64,000 nucleotides of DNA from Pedobacter ginsengisoli (GTDB taxonomy: Bacteria; Bacteroidota; Bacteroidia; Sphingobacteriales; Sphingobacteriaceae), in assembly GCF_030244015.1 (NCBI RefSeq), contig NZ_JASSYX010000003.1, positions 186,001 through 250,000 of the forward strand, in the 5' to 3' direction. Of the stretch, positions 43,330-57,000 are shown piece by piece (position 1 is the first letter of the stretch; each line of letters opens with the position of its first letter). The notes under the pieces are model-generated. The model did no database searches and had not been told where the DNA came from. It saw only the letters and a program-made list of their open reading frames with translations. The position numbers and the translations under genes were made by a program.

Positions 43330-46300
43330 TTAAAATCCAACATTCAGACCAATAGTATAGGCACGTGCGCGGGGATAACCTCCGGTATTGATCCCGTTTT
43401 CTCCGACTTCAGGATCATATCCCGCATTGAATTTGCTGAAGGTGTACAGGTTATTGCCCGAGAAATATACCCGGATATTGCTTACACCCCTGATCAGATT
43501 TGGTCTCAGGTTATAACCCACTGTGACATTTTGTATCCGCAGGAAAGAACCATCGGTAATGAAGAAATCGGATGCCTTAAAGCCGCGTGTACCGTTTGCT
43601 CTTGGGATCTCATTGCTCGGATTGTCTGGTGTCCAGCGCAGGATCTGCCTGCTGGGGGTAAGCTTGTTAAAGTCCCATACATCATTGCCATATACACCAT
43701 ACAACTGGGCACTCAGGTCAAACTGTTTGTATTTCAGGCTCGTGTTGAAACTGTATATAAAATCAGGATTCGGGTTTCCGATGATGGTACGGTCATTGGC
43801 GTCAACGATCCCGTCAGGAACACCGTCCGGACCGGAAATATCCAGGTATCTGATCTCACCGGGCAAAGCCTCATTTCCCGTAAGACCAGCATCTATTCCT
43901 TCCTGAAGGGTCTGGATGATCCCACCGGATTTGTAGCCGTAATAGGCAAACATGGGCTGTCCAACGGTGTAGGTGCTGATCCGCTGGCGAACGCTTTCAT
44001 AGAGGGTTCCAACTTCTACACGGGTACTCTCCCCCATCTGAACTACTTTATTCCTGTTCATGGTAAAGGTTCCGCCGACCGTCCAGTCAAGTTCATTCTT
44101 TCTGATCACATTCGCATTGATGCCCAGCTCAAAGCCTCTGTTATTTATCGTTCCGTCGTTGATCCACTGCTGGTCGTAGCCGGCAGATGGCGCAATGGTT
44201 TTTAACCGCAGCAGGTCTCTGGTCTTTTTCACATATACATCTGCTGTCAGTGTCAGCCGCTGATCCATAAAACCAATGTCTATACCTGCGTCAAAAGAAC
44301 GTGTGGTTTCCCATTTCAGACTATTATTGCCCAAGCCGCCTACAACAGTCCTTCCCTGTTCGTCATTGGCACCAGCCAGACCGGGGCCAAATCCTGTCTG
44401 GAAAGCCGCGCCGGTAAAGTATTTGTAAGAACCGAAACGGTCCAGTGTCTGGTACGGGCTGATACCCTGGTTTCCGGTTAAGCCGTAACTGGTTCTCAGT
44501 TTCAGTTCAGAGAACAGGTTTAGGGATTTGATGAATTCTTCTTCGTTCAGCTTCCAGGCAAATGCTCCTGAGGGAAAATAAGCCCATTTGTTGTTGGCCC
44601 CAAACTTGGTCGAACCATCGGCACGTGCTGTCAGGGTAAACAGGTATCTGTTCATCAGGGTATAGTTCAGCCTTCCGTAGAAGGAAGAAAGGTCAAACCT
44701 GGACAAGCTGTTGTTCAGACTTTTGGTCACTGCCGTCTCCAGATTCTCGTTTTCCAGGTTGTCATTGACAAACTCACGACCGATTAATGTACTGAATCGG
44801 TTTACTGTTTTCTGAATCGAATAACCAGCGACAAAATTCAGACGGTGAGCCTCACCGAATTCTTTGGTCGCTGTCAGGTAGTTTTCATTGAGCAGTTCTG
44901 TATAGGTACTGTTGTTTATGGAACCATAACCCTTGTTTTCAAAACCACGGAAGGTTACATCACGGGGATCGTACTGGTCCTGTATGGAATTGCCGTATTT
45001 GGAGCTAAGCTGTGTACGGAACTGCAGCCATGAAGTCAGCTGGGCATTGACAAATACAGTTCCCAATATGTCCATGGTCTTATTTTTGTTGAGTACCCTG
45101 TCGGCGATAGAAAGCGGGTTGCCGTAGTCTGTACTGCTGGTCCTGAAATAATTACCGTTTTCATCATAGGCTGGGAAGATTCTTGATCTGCCCACACCCA
45201 GACCACCACCCGTATTGTTGGTATAAGCCAGGACTACATTTGTTCCTGCGGTCACAAACCGGGAAAGTTTCTGGTCGACGTTGAGTCTGCCGGTATATTT
45301 ATCGTAATCGTTTTTGATGGCGATTCCCTGCTCCTTATAATAGTTGCCCGAAAGCGCATATTTTGTACTTTCATTGCCGCCGTCGGCGCTCAGTGTATAG
45401 CTCTGGGAGACCGGATTTCTATAAACCAGATCCACCCAGTCGGTATTGTAGGGCCATGGCCCCTTGTTTGGGTCCAGACCTCTTAGTTCGGCGATCGAAG
45501 GATAATAAATGGTCTTATCACCCTCACCGAACGGGCGGGTAATGCCGATGTAAGGTATATCAGTGGCGATAGCCCCGCCGTTGGCAGCCGCCTCATTGGC
45601 ATAAATCGCTTCATCTACCGGATCTCTCCACAGGTCAGGCTTGTTGGCTCTCGTAGAAAGGGTATTCAGTGAACTGAAACTGATTCTCGGCTGACCTGAT
45701 TTTCCTTTCTTAGTGGTTATAATGATCACGCCGTTGGCACCTCTTGAACCGTAAATCGCTGCTGATGAAGCATCCTTTAATACTTCTATAGATTCTATAT
45801 CCTCCGGATTGATCTGTTTTAAGTTACCGGCATCACCCCAGGGAAAGCCGTCAACTACCATCAGCGGATCTTTAGATCCGTTGAGTGAACTGGCCCCCCG
45901 GATCCTGATCGTGGCACCCGAACCTGGCTGTCCGCCAGAGGTAATTACCTGCACACCCGGCAGTTTACCCTGCAAAAGCTGGTCTACCGAGGAAGCGGGG
46001 GTACGGTTCAGATCGCTGCCTTTAAGTGTAGCTACAGCGCCTGTCAGATCGCTCTTTTTTACGGTACCATAGCCGACTACAACTACCTCATCCAGGCTTT
46101 TCTGATCGCCAAGCAGGCTTACATTTACCGAAGTCTGATCCTGCGCTACGGTGATTTCCCTGGTTTGCATACCGATATAGGTGAATACCAGCGTTTTTTG
46201 TCCTGCAGATAAAGACAATGAAAAGTTTCCTTTAGGATCTGTGGTAGTTCCGGTCTGCTCGCCCTTTACTGAAACACCAACTCCCGGAATGGGCTGGCCT

Positions 46301-46410
46301 GCTTCGTCTGTAACTGCTCCTTTTAATATCCGTTGCTGGGCATACAAATTACCCGCAGCAAATAGACCAAGGAACATCAATAAACATGCCTTATAGAATG
46401 TTCGTTTCAT
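43330..46410 (-). CDS. susC: SusC/RagA-family TonB-dependent transporter
   Basis: A 1026-residue outer-membrane barrel that imports oligosaccharides with its SusD lid. In order: signal peptide, carboxypeptidase-regulatory-like domain (about 25-105), the SusC signature DEVVVVGYGTVKKSDLTGAV, the plug with IRGASSLNGSKDPLMVVDG and SAAIYGSRGANGVIIITT, then 22 barrel strands ending ARAYTIGLNVGF. Length is normal. It is the first gene of the outer-membrane unit; the AraC gene diverges upstream. An AraC regulator rather than a hybrid two-component system seems to control this locus. Confidence 0.96.
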   Translation of the reverse strand: MKRTFYKACLLMFLGLFAAGNLYAQQRILKGAVTDEAGQPIPGVGVSVKGEQTGTTTDPKGNFSLSLSAGQKTLVFTYIGMQTREITVAQDQTSVNVSLLGDQKSLDEVVVVGYGTVKKSDLTGAVATLKGSDLNRTPASSVDQLLQGKLPGVQVITSGGQPGSGATIRIRGASSLNGSKDPLMVVDGFPWGDAGNLKQINPEDIESIEVLKDASSAAIYGSRGANGVIIITTKKGKSGQPRISFSSLNTLSTRANKPDLWRDPVDEAIYANEAAANGGAIATDIPYIGITRPFGEGDKTIYYPSIAELRGLDPNKGPWPYNTDWVDLVYRNPVSQSYTLSADGGNESTKYALSGNYYKEQGIAIKNDYDKYTGRLNVDQKLSRFVTAGTNVVLAYTNNTGGGLGVGRSRIFPAYDENGNYFRTSSTDYGNPLSIADRVLNKNKTMDILGTVFVNAQLTSWLQFRTQLSSKYGNSIQDQYDPRDVTFRGFENKGYGSINNSTYTELLNENYLTATKEFGEAHRLNFVAGYSIQKTVNRFSTLIGREFVNDNLENENLETAVTKSLNNSLSRFDLSSFYGRLNYTLMNRYLFTLTARADGSTKFGANNKWAYFPSGAFAWKLNEEEFIKSLNLFSELKLRTSYGLTGNQGISPYQTLDRFGSYKYFTGAAFQTGFGPGLAGANDEQGRTVVGGLGNNSLKWETTRSFDAGIDIGFMDQRLTLTADVYVKKTRDLLRLKTIAPSAGYDQQWINDGTINNRGFELGINANVIRKNELDWTVGGTFTMNRNKVVQMGESTRVEVGTLYESVRQRISTYTVGQPMFAYYGYKSGGIIQTLQEGIDAGLTGNEALPGEIRYLDISGPDGVPDGIVDANDRTIIGNPNPDFIYSFNTSLKYKQFDLSAQLYGVYGNDVWDFNKLTPSRQILRWTPDNPSNEIPRANGTRGFKASDFFITDGSFLRIQNVTVGYNLRPNLIRGVSNIRVYFSGNNLYTFSKFNAGYDPEVGENGINTGGYPRARAYTIGLNVGF

Positions 46411-46807
46411 AAGATTGGTTAAATAATTATTTGGTTAGAATTCAAAATTGATTCAACCAAAGATAGAGGGGCGTTCAATTCATTATTAATACTATCTTAA
46501 CAATTGCTGATATTTAACCGAATTCCAGTTAACAAATGGTAACAATTATGGCTCAAAATAAATCTGTGATATTTTAACTGATTTCTTTTACTCGCTAAGA
46601 ACAACTGACAAAAAGCAATAAAAAAAACCAAACTACATCAAATTATTGTATAAACAGGTCATTATATGAGACTCTCCGGAAGGAAAGAATTTGTACTATT
46701 CTAACATAACCTAATATTATTTTTTCAAAAACAACACAAAATTGGCCCATTTGTTAATCAATATTATTTTAACTAATTTGGCAGAATAAAATCCAGCAAC
46801 CCGGGAA
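46411..46807. promoter_or_regulatory. Divergent regulatory region between susC and the AraC gene
   Basis: A 397-base AT-rich stretch with no open frame worth calling. It contains the probable susC promoter at 46458-46465. A-rich and T-rich tracts lie at 46615-46632 and 46718-46730. No strong inverted repeat was found. AraC binding sites are probably here but cannot be assigned by eye. Confidence 0.5.
46458..46465 (-). promoter_or_regulatory. -7 promoter element of susC
   Basis: The minus strand reads TATCTTTG, an exact TAnnTTTG match, 48 bases from the susC start codon. The predicted leader is about 40 bases. The -33 region is weak, consistent with activator-dependent expression. Confidence 0.45.
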
Positions 46808-47683
46808 ATGCATAAAAATATCATCAGAGAGATCACCCCTTTAACAGTACATGACTGCTTCACTATTTTCTCCAGGGAGAAGAGTGAATTTGATTTTCCC
46901 CTGCACAATCATGAGGAAATGGAGTTGAACCTGATCATCAATGCACCAGGTGCAAAACGCATTGTAGGTGACCATATAGAAGAAATAAATGACCTGGAGC
47001 TTGTTTTTGTAGGCTCGAATCTGGAGCATGGCTGGTTTACCCACAATTGCAAAAGCAAGGAAATAAAGGAATTTACCATTCAATTCCACAAAGACCTGAT
47101 CGATGACAAGTTCCTGAGAAGAAATCAGCTCAGCCAGATCAGAAAAATGTTCGAGCAGTCCAAAAAAGGTGTACTATTTAGTCGTGAAACTACGGAGGAG
47201 ATCATGCCGCGTGTTATGGGCCTGGTCAGCAAGCGGGGTTTCGCTTCTATACTGGAACTACTTTCTATTCTTCATGATCTCTCCACTTGCAAAAACTACA
47301 AGACTTTGTCTGACGCAAGTTTTACCAATGAGAATTTCAACTACAACAGCCGCAGGATAGAGAAGGTCTTCGAATACATGAACGCCAGTTTCAGCAATCC
47401 GGTTACGCTCGCTGAAGTTGCAAAAATCGCAAATATGCCGGAAGCCTCTTTCAGCCGCTTCATTAAAAAAAGGACAGGCTACACCTTCATCGACAGCCTG
47501 AACGAGATCAGGCTGGGCCATGTATCGAGAATGCTGATCGACACGACCCACTCGGTCGCTGAAATCGCCTACAAGTGCGGTTTCAACAATATGGCCAATT
47601 TCAACCGCACTTTTAAAAGTAAAAAGGGCTGTACCCCTAAAGAATTCAGGGAAAACTACCTGGGCAAACGGGTGTTTATTTAA
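46808..47683 (+). CDS. AraC-family regulator of the mannan locus
   Basis: A 291-residue cytoplasmic regulator. The N-terminal part is cupin-like, with DFPLHNHEEMELNLI and GDHIEEINDLELVFVGSNLEHGW, fitting a sugar-binding jelly-roll. The C-terminal part (about 185-288) is a double helix-turn-helix with LAEVAKIANMPEASFSRFIKKRTG and AYKCGFNNMANFNRTFKSKKG. It diverges from susC and sits between the two mannan units, so it probably activates both in response to a manno-oligosaccharide. The inducer is inferred. Confidence 0.9.
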   Translation: MHKNIIREITPLTVHDCFTIFSREKSEFDFPLHNHEEMELNLIINAPGAKRIVGDHIEEINDLELVFVGSNLEHGWFTHNCKSKEIKEFTIQFHKDLIDDKFLRRNQLSQIRKMFEQSKKGVLFSRETTEEIMPRVMGLVSKRGFASILELLSILHDLSTCKNYKTLSDASFTNENFNYNSRRIEKVFEYMNASFSNPVTLAEVAKIANMPEASFSRFIKKRTGYTFIDSLNEIRLGHVSRMLIDTTHSVAEIAYKCGFNNMANFNRTFKSKKGCTPKEFRENYLGKRVFI

Positions 47684-47733
47684 ACGCAAACAATAACCCC
47701 GATTCATTGTTCTATAGCAAACACCACACGATC

Positions 47734-47982
47734 ATGCAGGAAAAAGACCTCAATCCATATGAATTTACACTTGAAATAGACGGTGAGCCCCAGGCTATAA
47801 GGGTAGAATTGCCAAGATCCGGCGACTATATTATTTATATCAACGGAGAACGCACCGGTCATATATACCCGATCCGCAGTAAATCAACAGTGGAATGGAA
47901 ATCCAATGATGATATTGACCAGCAGCTGATCGCTGAGATCGGCAAGAATATTGAAGCACTGGAAGGAAATCCTCCCGGCTGA
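47734..47982 (+). CDS. Small protein of unknown function
   Basis: About 82 residues, acidic, no signal peptide and no membrane segment. It contains FTLEIDGEPQAIRVELPRSG and ends EALEGNPPG; I recognise no family. A TTG at 47707 could extend it by nine residues; the ATG at 47734 is preferred. It follows the AraC gene by about 50 bases on the same strand and converges on the CE1-like esterase with a 12-base gap. Codon use looks like that of its neighbours, so a real gene is likely. Confidence 0.6.
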   Translation: MQEKDLNPYEFTLEIDGEPQAIRVELPRSGDYIIYINGERTGHIYPIRSKSTVEWKSNDDIDQQLIAEIGKNIEALEGNPPG

Positions 47983-47994
47983 TTGCCCTCTATA

Positions 47995-50333
<2,339 letters not shown>

Positions 50334-50355
50334 TGTATTGTTGGTTCAGTTCTTT

Positions 50356-52182
50356 TTAATTTTCTAATTTATTCCACCAGGTACGTTTGAGGATAAAGGC
50401 TATGGTAGCAATGACGCCGAGGGTAATTACCAGCGGAAGTTTCATCCAGAGGATCAGGAACATCGGCAATACCGTAAGGCAGGACTGTGCGATGATGCCT
50501 AGTACCACATTGAACATATCCAACTTAAACCGCTTGTTTTCGACGAAGCCAGTATCCTCAAGTTTTACTAAACGGTCGATCGGCTTCCAAAAACCCCATG
50601 GCCTAACGGTACGGTAAAAGTTCTTCAGCACTTCTGTTTCTGTAGGCGGTGCTGTGAATGTACCTATGATACAGCCTGTTGCAGAGATAAGGAACAGCAG
50701 CGGGAAATAGTAGAGGAACTGGATTCCGCTAAAGAAATGCGAGAATACCAATGCTCCGGCAATGCCGGTAACCATTCCCCAAAAGAAACCATTGGCATTG
50801 AAGCGCCACCAATACCACTTCAGCATATTGGCCGCGATATAGCCACCATATAATCCTGAAACGATCCACTGCAGGATACTATTGACGTCTTTAGCAAAGA
50901 AACCAAGGATGACTCCTACCGCTACTACCACCATACCACTCAGGTAGTTCATGGAAATAATCTGGCGTGTAGAGGCTTTTGGATTGACGTACTTCAAGTA
51001 AATATCGTTTACAATGTAGGCCTGTGCAGCGTTTAACGTACCGGAAAAGGTACCCATAAATGCCCCCATCAGACCCGTAAGCACGACACCCAATATGCCA
51101 ACGGGCAAAAACGCGTTTACCGCACCAGGCAGGATCTTTTCAAAATCAGTTCCACTGGCAGAGCTGAGATCGAGCTGATGATAATAGAGGAGGGCTAAGA
51201 CGGCGAGTCCGATAACCATCGTATAGCGGATCGGCAGGAGGATGATTGACACAAAACCGGTCATTTTGGAGGCTTCTTTTGGCGATCGGGTAGACAGCAC
51301 CTTTTGCATATCGTAGTTGGGTGCCGGGCCCGCGAGACTGGCAAATACGCCTTTAAACAACATCATCATAAAAAATATTCCAAACAGCCCATAGCCATCA
51401 TCAGCAATCTTCTTGCTGGCATCCGGTATGAGCTTCGACCAGTCGAGTTCGAGGTTCCATCCGAAAAACGGATTTGCCCAACCCTCAGGCACCTGCAATG
51501 TTTGCGTTCGTAAATGTGTGAACGCGATAACACCTATGGCTATACAGCCTATAGTCATGATGGCGTACTTAATGGCATCGCCAAGCACAATGCTGTGCAT
51601 ACCTCCCAAAACGGAGTAGAAGGTGGCAAACAAGGTGAACACGATGCCGTAGAAATGCGGCACGTACTGCGGGGCCACCTCAAAAGGCACATAGTCCTTC
51701 ACCATATGCCATGGCACGAAGATCTCCACAAACTTGCCAAGTCCCACAAATCCATAGGCCAGGAAACCAAGGCAACCAATAAGGGCAAATACGACTGTAA
51801 TGTTGTGCGAAGCTTTCACACTTCTACCCACCAGGCCAAAGCGTGTTGCCAGCCACTCAGCACCGGTATCGGCATTTGATCTTCTGAGCCATTTGGCAAG
51901 GAACATCATATTGAACACCTGGTTAAAAACCGGCCATAGCCATGGGATCCAAATGCTTTTCAATCCGTAGACAAAGCATAGCGCTACCATCCACATGGTA
52001 CCACTTATGTCAAACATATCCGAAGCGTCGCTAAGACCAAGCATGTACCAGGGTAGTTTCTTACCACCCATTAGATAGCTCTCCTTATTTTCTTTGGCTT
52101 TATTGCGGTAGTACCATCCAATGAATACCATCATTACGAGGTAGAACACCAGAATCATCACATCTATCAGTTGCAGTTTCAT
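50356..52182 (-). CDS. Sodium:solute symporter (SSS family)
   Basis: A 608-residue inner-membrane transporter with about 13-15 helices. The first helix and the segment GWYYRNKAKENKESYLMGGKKLPW are typical of SSS members, as is a long C-terminal extension. Its place between the GH5-like and GH130 genes makes mannobiose or another short manno-oligosaccharide the probable cargo, as in the Bacteroides fragilis mannan cluster. Substrate is inferred from context. It lies 37 bases after the GH5-like gene. Confidence 0.9.
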   Translation of the reverse strand: MKLQLIDVMILVFYLVMMVFIGWYYRNKAKENKESYLMGGKKLPWYMLGLSDASDMFDISGTMWMVALCFVYGLKSIWIPWLWPVFNQVFNMMFLAKWLRRSNADTGAEWLATRFGLVGRSVKASHNITVVFALIGCLGFLAYGFVGLGKFVEIFVPWHMVKDYVPFEVAPQYVPHFYGIVFTLFATFYSVLGGMHSIVLGDAIKYAIMTIGCIAIGVIAFTHLRTQTLQVPEGWANPFFGWNLELDWSKLIPDASKKIADDGYGLFGIFFMMMLFKGVFASLAGPAPNYDMQKVLSTRSPKEASKMTGFVSIILLPIRYTMVIGLAVLALLYYHQLDLSSASGTDFEKILPGAVNAFLPVGILGVVLTGLMGAFMGTFSGTLNAAQAYIVNDIYLKYVNPKASTRQIISMNYLSGMVVVAVGVILGFFAKDVNSILQWIVSGLYGGYIAANMLKWYWWRFNANGFFWGMVTGIAGALVFSHFFSGIQFLYYFPLLFLISATGCIIGTFTAPPTETEVLKNFYRTVRPWGFWKPIDRLVKLEDTGFVENKRFKLDMFNVVLGIIAQSCLTVLPMFLILWMKLPLVITLGVIATIAFILKRTWWNKLEN

Positions 52183-52219
52183 GTAGGTTATATATTTGGT
52201 TTATCTGTAATAAGCGGTT

Positions 52220-53896
52220 TTAAAAAATAAAGACCTTATCTGAATTAGGCGAAAGCTCCATGTTCTTGATTTGTAGTCCGTTGGATGACGATGTAAGCTT
52301 TACATCAGTGTATTTGCCTGATTCGCAATCATATACTTTGATCGCTTTTACGGTGTTTGTTCCATCCACATTAATTACGGGATTCACAGCAGTATTGGCC
52401 GGATTATAAACATAAACGAATGTTTTAGCGCCACACTTTACCGCATACACCTCCACCCGGGGCGTTTCACTGGAAGCACTCAGTGTTTTAAACGAGCCAT
52501 TGCCGGCTGCGAGCATTTGGTCCTGAATGGCACGTACGCGTTTGATGTAGGTATCGGTTCTTCGGTCTTCGAAAAATTCCCACCACCATGACAAAGGTAA
52601 TATTGGTGTAGGTGAAAAAAGTCCGTACCATAAACCTCTTTTAAAATCACTGTCCATTTCATCGCCAAAGAGGTTGAAGTTCTTCGACCAATCATATTCA
52701 TAGCCATATTCGCCTATCACATATGGCTTCTTAAACTCTTCTGAGTACTTGACGATCGTAGTCGGTAGCGCTCTGTTGTTTTTATAGATATGTTTCTGAT
52801 TAAAGTCGATGTTCTTCAAGGAATTCAATCCTTCCAGATCCCTGTGGGATATACTGGTAGTTACGAGGTGCTGGTAAGGATCTATTTGCTTTAGGTAGGT
52901 ACTCATTTCGTCGTGCCACTGCACTATATGCTGTGCAGGAATCGGGTTGCCGGCATTCCTGAACTGTACATTGTCGATCTCGTTAAAAAACTCCCAGGCA
53001 CCGATCGCCGGACTATATCCCCATCTGGCAACAATGAAACGCAGACGATTCTTGTATTGCGCTTTTGCTTGTTCATTAACAAAAAATTCCGGGGTAGAAA
53101 CAGCGTAACGTCCATGTTTGGCATCGTGCGTACCTTGTCCGAGCGTTAGCATCATAAATAGGCCGAGTGAATCTGACAAATTCACCAACCGATCCATTTT
53201 CCTGACCGCACTTGGGTTGAAATATTCTTCTGAATTCTGGTATCTATGGTTATTTATGCCATTCTTCCAGTCGAGGGGCAAGTTCCAGGAACAAATCCAG
53301 GTACGGAAATAGTTACCTCCGTTCTTTACTAACCTGGGCAGCAGGTACTCGTAATTGTATTTTTCCTTTTCATGGAGCTCTTTGAAGAATTTGGAGTCGT
53401 CTTCTGCGCGCGACTCCCAACAAATATTCTCGCCTATACCGCGGAAAGGCGCCCCGTTATCAAACTTAAATGTCCAGTTGTCACGTAAATGCAGGATGCC
53501 TTTGCCGTTGGATTTAAGTGCCACGAATGTAGCCTGCCTGGACTCAATCTCTTTTCCATCTTTACGCAGTTGGAAATAGTAGTTGTACTTTCCCTTTTCC
53601 TGAGGGAGGAAACGGGATTTCCACATAGCCCCCTGAACCCGCCCGCTGCTTTCAAAATAACACGGCAAGACCAGCTTTTTGCCCGAAGGTGAAGTAAGCA
53701 TCATGTCAACCGCGATGTCCTCTTGCAGGAAAGGATTGCTAAAAGAGGCTTCCACTTCTATATTCCACTCTGCCTTTTCAAACTGCTTTACAGTCTTACT
53801 GGTCATGCGGAAGCTTTTGATATTGGTTTGGGCCAATGCAGGGCTAGCCGAAAGCAGAAGCAGGCCAAGCACTAGATTTTTGGTAATAGTTTTCAT
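52220..53896 (-). CDS. GH5-like glycosidase with N-terminal DUF5060 domain
   Basis: A 558-residue secreted enzyme with signal peptide MKTITKNLVLGLLLLSASPALAQ. The N-terminal beta-sandwich (about 25-125) resembles DUF5060. A TIM barrel follows with Glu306 in WEFFNEID as likely acid/base and Glu396 in VIGEYGYEY as nucleophile, the arrangement of clan GH-A. A small C-terminal sandwich closes the protein. In this operon an exo-acting beta-mannosidase or mannanase is likely. A near-consensus -7 box (53957-53964) suggests an internal promoter after the 151-base gap. Confidence 0.84.
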   Translation of the reverse strand: MKTITKNLVLGLLLLSASPALAQTNIKSFRMTSKTVKQFEKAEWNIEVEASFSNPFLQEDIAVDMMLTSPSGKKLVLPCYFESSGRVQGAMWKSRFLPQEKGKYNYYFQLRKDGKEIESRQATFVALKSNGKGILHLRDNWTFKFDNGAPFRGIGENICWESRAEDDSKFFKELHEKEKYNYEYLLPRLVKNGGNYFRTWICSWNLPLDWKNGINNHRYQNSEEYFNPSAVRKMDRLVNLSDSLGLFMMLTLGQGTHDAKHGRYAVSTPEFFVNEQAKAQYKNRLRFIVARWGYSPAIGAWEFFNEIDNVQFRNAGNPIPAQHIVQWHDEMSTYLKQIDPYQHLVTTSISHRDLEGLNSLKNIDFNQKHIYKNNRALPTTIVKYSEEFKKPYVIGEYGYEYDWSKNFNLFGDEMDSDFKRGLWYGLFSPTPILPLSWWWEFFEDRRTDTYIKRVRAIQDQMLAAGNGSFKTLSASSETPRVEVYAVKCGAKTFVYVYNPANTAVNPVINVDGTNTVKAIKVYDCESGKYTDVKLTSSSNGLQIKNMELSPNSDKVFIF

Positions 53897-54047
53897 GTGG
53901 TTCGTTCGTAAGCTAAGGTGGTAATCAACCCAAGGTTAAAAATATTTGATCATATGCGAAGATACAGGAAGCCAATACTACCTATTAGTAGGATTTTAAC
54001 ATTTACTTATATAATACCAATGGTTTTAATAAAAGACCACGAGACGG

Positions 54048-57000
54048 CTACCGCTCAAAACTGACGGTATTTAGTTTTATAAGCCTGTCGTCGGGCAGTT
54101 TGCTTCTGGTAATTACAAAATACAGATGATGTTTTCCATTGATCTTTTTTAACAGTTTTGCCTCCAGATCCTTAAACTTGTCGAATGATCCCGTTGGAGT
54201 AAACGTCACACGGCCGATGATTGGGCCTACCTGCGAATCCATGCGAACGAGGATCTCGCCGTCCCTGCTTTCCGAAGAATAATTAAATACAAATCTGTTG
54301 ATGTTACTTAGATCAATGTCTTTGAACAAAAGAAAAGCTTTGTTACCAGCCTCAGAAAGGCTGTTGCGAAAACGCGGGAAGCCTGGGTGGGCATCTGCGA
54401 ATACCGCCTGCTGGGTTGCACTGCGCAAAATGATTTTATCTGTACTGCTCAATGGCCCCATATTTTTGTAACCTTTATCTGTGTAGGTTGCTTTAAACTC
54501 ATACATCCCCTGTGGTTCGTCCTCATAAGATTCGAGTTGCAGTGAACCTGTCTTTCCAAGCTTGATTGGAGTGGTAGGTTTCTTCTTATCTGTCAGCGAA
54601 AAGATGTACTTGACAATTTCTTTTGCATCCGTATCTGAAATCTGCGGGTGGGCGCTCATCACATGCATCTTATCCCAATTACCGCCTCCTCCCTTTATAA
54701 TCTTTTCGGCAAGCTTATCTAAAGAGCCTTGCTGCTGCTTATACCGGTTGGCGATGGCGGTAAAACTAGGACCTACGGCAGGAGCCTTTACCTGGTGACA
54801 GGCCTTACAATCGCTTGCAGCCATCAATGCCTTGCCGGAATAAGCCTGCTGCGCAGCCTGACCATTTACAACCGATGAAACCATTAGCGGTTCACTCCGG
54901 TAAATATAAGTTGCAGCCATCCGCTTCGGATCCAGGACCTTATCTTCTGCATCTGCCACTTCTATATTGAAATGGAATGGCTCATTCTTCCAGAAAAAGC
55001 AAGTGTTTACCTTGCTCAGAATTTTGACCTTTGGCGGGGTGTTCCCAGCTTTTACAGTAAGGGTATCATATGCTGATGCACCCTGATTATCGCTGATCTT
55101 CAGTACCACTTTGTAAGTACCCGGTTTTGTGAATACATATCGGGTCTCAGATTTATTAACCCCCTTACTGACGCCGTTTATCAACCATTCGTAAGTCAGC
55201 CGGTCATCATCATCCGGATCAAGACTGCCCTGACTACTGAATTTTAAAGTTAGCGGTACCTGTCCGGCAGCTGCCTTATGTACCTCAAACTCCTTTTTCT
55301 CGGAAGTGAGAAATACCCTTTTATCTATTGCAGCCATCTCCGCTGTATCCACCACACTTGCTTTGGCTATTGGAGCTCGGTTGCCCCTGTTGTACTCTAT
55401 CTTTACGAGCCTTGCGTCAGAATTGTCTACTCCATATACCGAACCGTATTCTAGCATATACAGGACGCCATCCTTACCAAATTCCATATCTATTGGCCGT
55501 CTGAAGTCGCCATTTAAACTCATAAACGCTTCGCTTCTCCGGTAGTTTTCCTGCTGATCAAACCGCAAGGCAAATACCCAGTTGCGCATCCAATCTGCAA
55601 TAAACAATGTCCCATCGTAATACTCTGGAAATCTGACAGGTGACTTAGATGCAGAATCATAGCTGTAAAAGGCACCGCCAATGGCGCACCTTCCACCGGT
55701 CCCCAACTCAGGGAATTCCTTTGAGGCAGCATAAGGGTACCAAATCATTGCTGGCTGTGCTGGTGGCAATTCTTTTAGTCCGGTATTATTAGGAGAAGTG
55801 TTTAGAGGCTTAAGGGGATCAAATAGCCTTCTCGGTTTTTTGTTCTCAAAGTCCCAATGAGTATACGCAAAATTATTACCAATGAAATATGGCCAACCAT
55901 AATTGCCCGCTTTCTTTGCCTGATTGATCTCATCATAGCCCCTTGGTCCGCGTACACCGTCTACTCCGGCATCTGGGCCGATATCACCCCAATACAAGGC
56001 AGAAGTTTTGGGGTTTACTGCAATGCGGTATGGATTACGAGCGCCCATTACATAGATCTCTGGTCTAGTCTTTTCCGTCCCTGCAGGAAAAAGGTTGCCT
56101 TTAGGGATTGTGTATGTACCGTTTGCTTCAGGATGGATCCGCAATATCTTGCCTTTTAAATCATTGGTATTACCGGCACCACGCTGTGCGTCCTGACTGT
56201 AATATTGCGGATCGGAACGTTCATCAAGTGGTGAATAACCCTCAGATGGGAAGGGCGTAGTGCTGTCGCCGGTAGATAAATAAAGATTGCCGTTCTTATC
56301 AAACGCTATTGATCCTCCATGATGCGAGCCACTGTTCTTTTGAACGGGTACTTTCAACAATATTTTCTCTGTAGCCAGTTCCAGTTGGCTTGCCTTATTT
56401 AGCACAAAGCGGCTCAACTGAAAGTCTATCGGCTCTTCTGTCTGCCCGGCAGGTGCGTAATACAAATAAATAAACTGATTGGTATCAAAATCCGGATCGA
56501 GTGCCAGGCCTATCAGTCCAGTGCCGCCCAGATTGCTCACAGGTAGTTTGCCCGCAAGCGTAAGTTTATTAGTCTTGCTGTTGTAAACATGCAGATTCCC
56601 TAAAAGCTCGGTATACATAATACGTCCATCTCCGGCTACTGCAAGCTCCATTGGTGATGCAAGGCGTGCTGTTAATGTGGTTTTTATGAAGCGGTTCTGC
56701 TCGGGCATTACTTTTGAATAAGCTTTAGCATAGTTTAGCGGCTTTGCATCTCCAATAGCATACTTGATGCCGCCGATTAATTGCTTTAGGAAAGTGGGGT
56801 CAGAACAACTCTCATCAGTATGCCCAGCACCGGTATAAAAAGCCCTTCCACCGTCATACTCATGAGACCACGTAATCGGATGTTTTGAGCCATGAGTACC
56901 TCCGTCGTAGGAGTTTTCGTCCAGGTTTGCAAGCACTTTTATCCCAGGATAAAATGAAGTATAGTTGTACCACTCGTCTGCCCGCTCCCATCTGTCGGGC

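Noticed and set aside
43531..44205. A 224-codon open frame antisense to susC
   Set aside because: It lies wholly inside a gene with unmistakable SusC motifs, has no recognisable protein features, and is one of several antisense frames produced by the codon use of susC.
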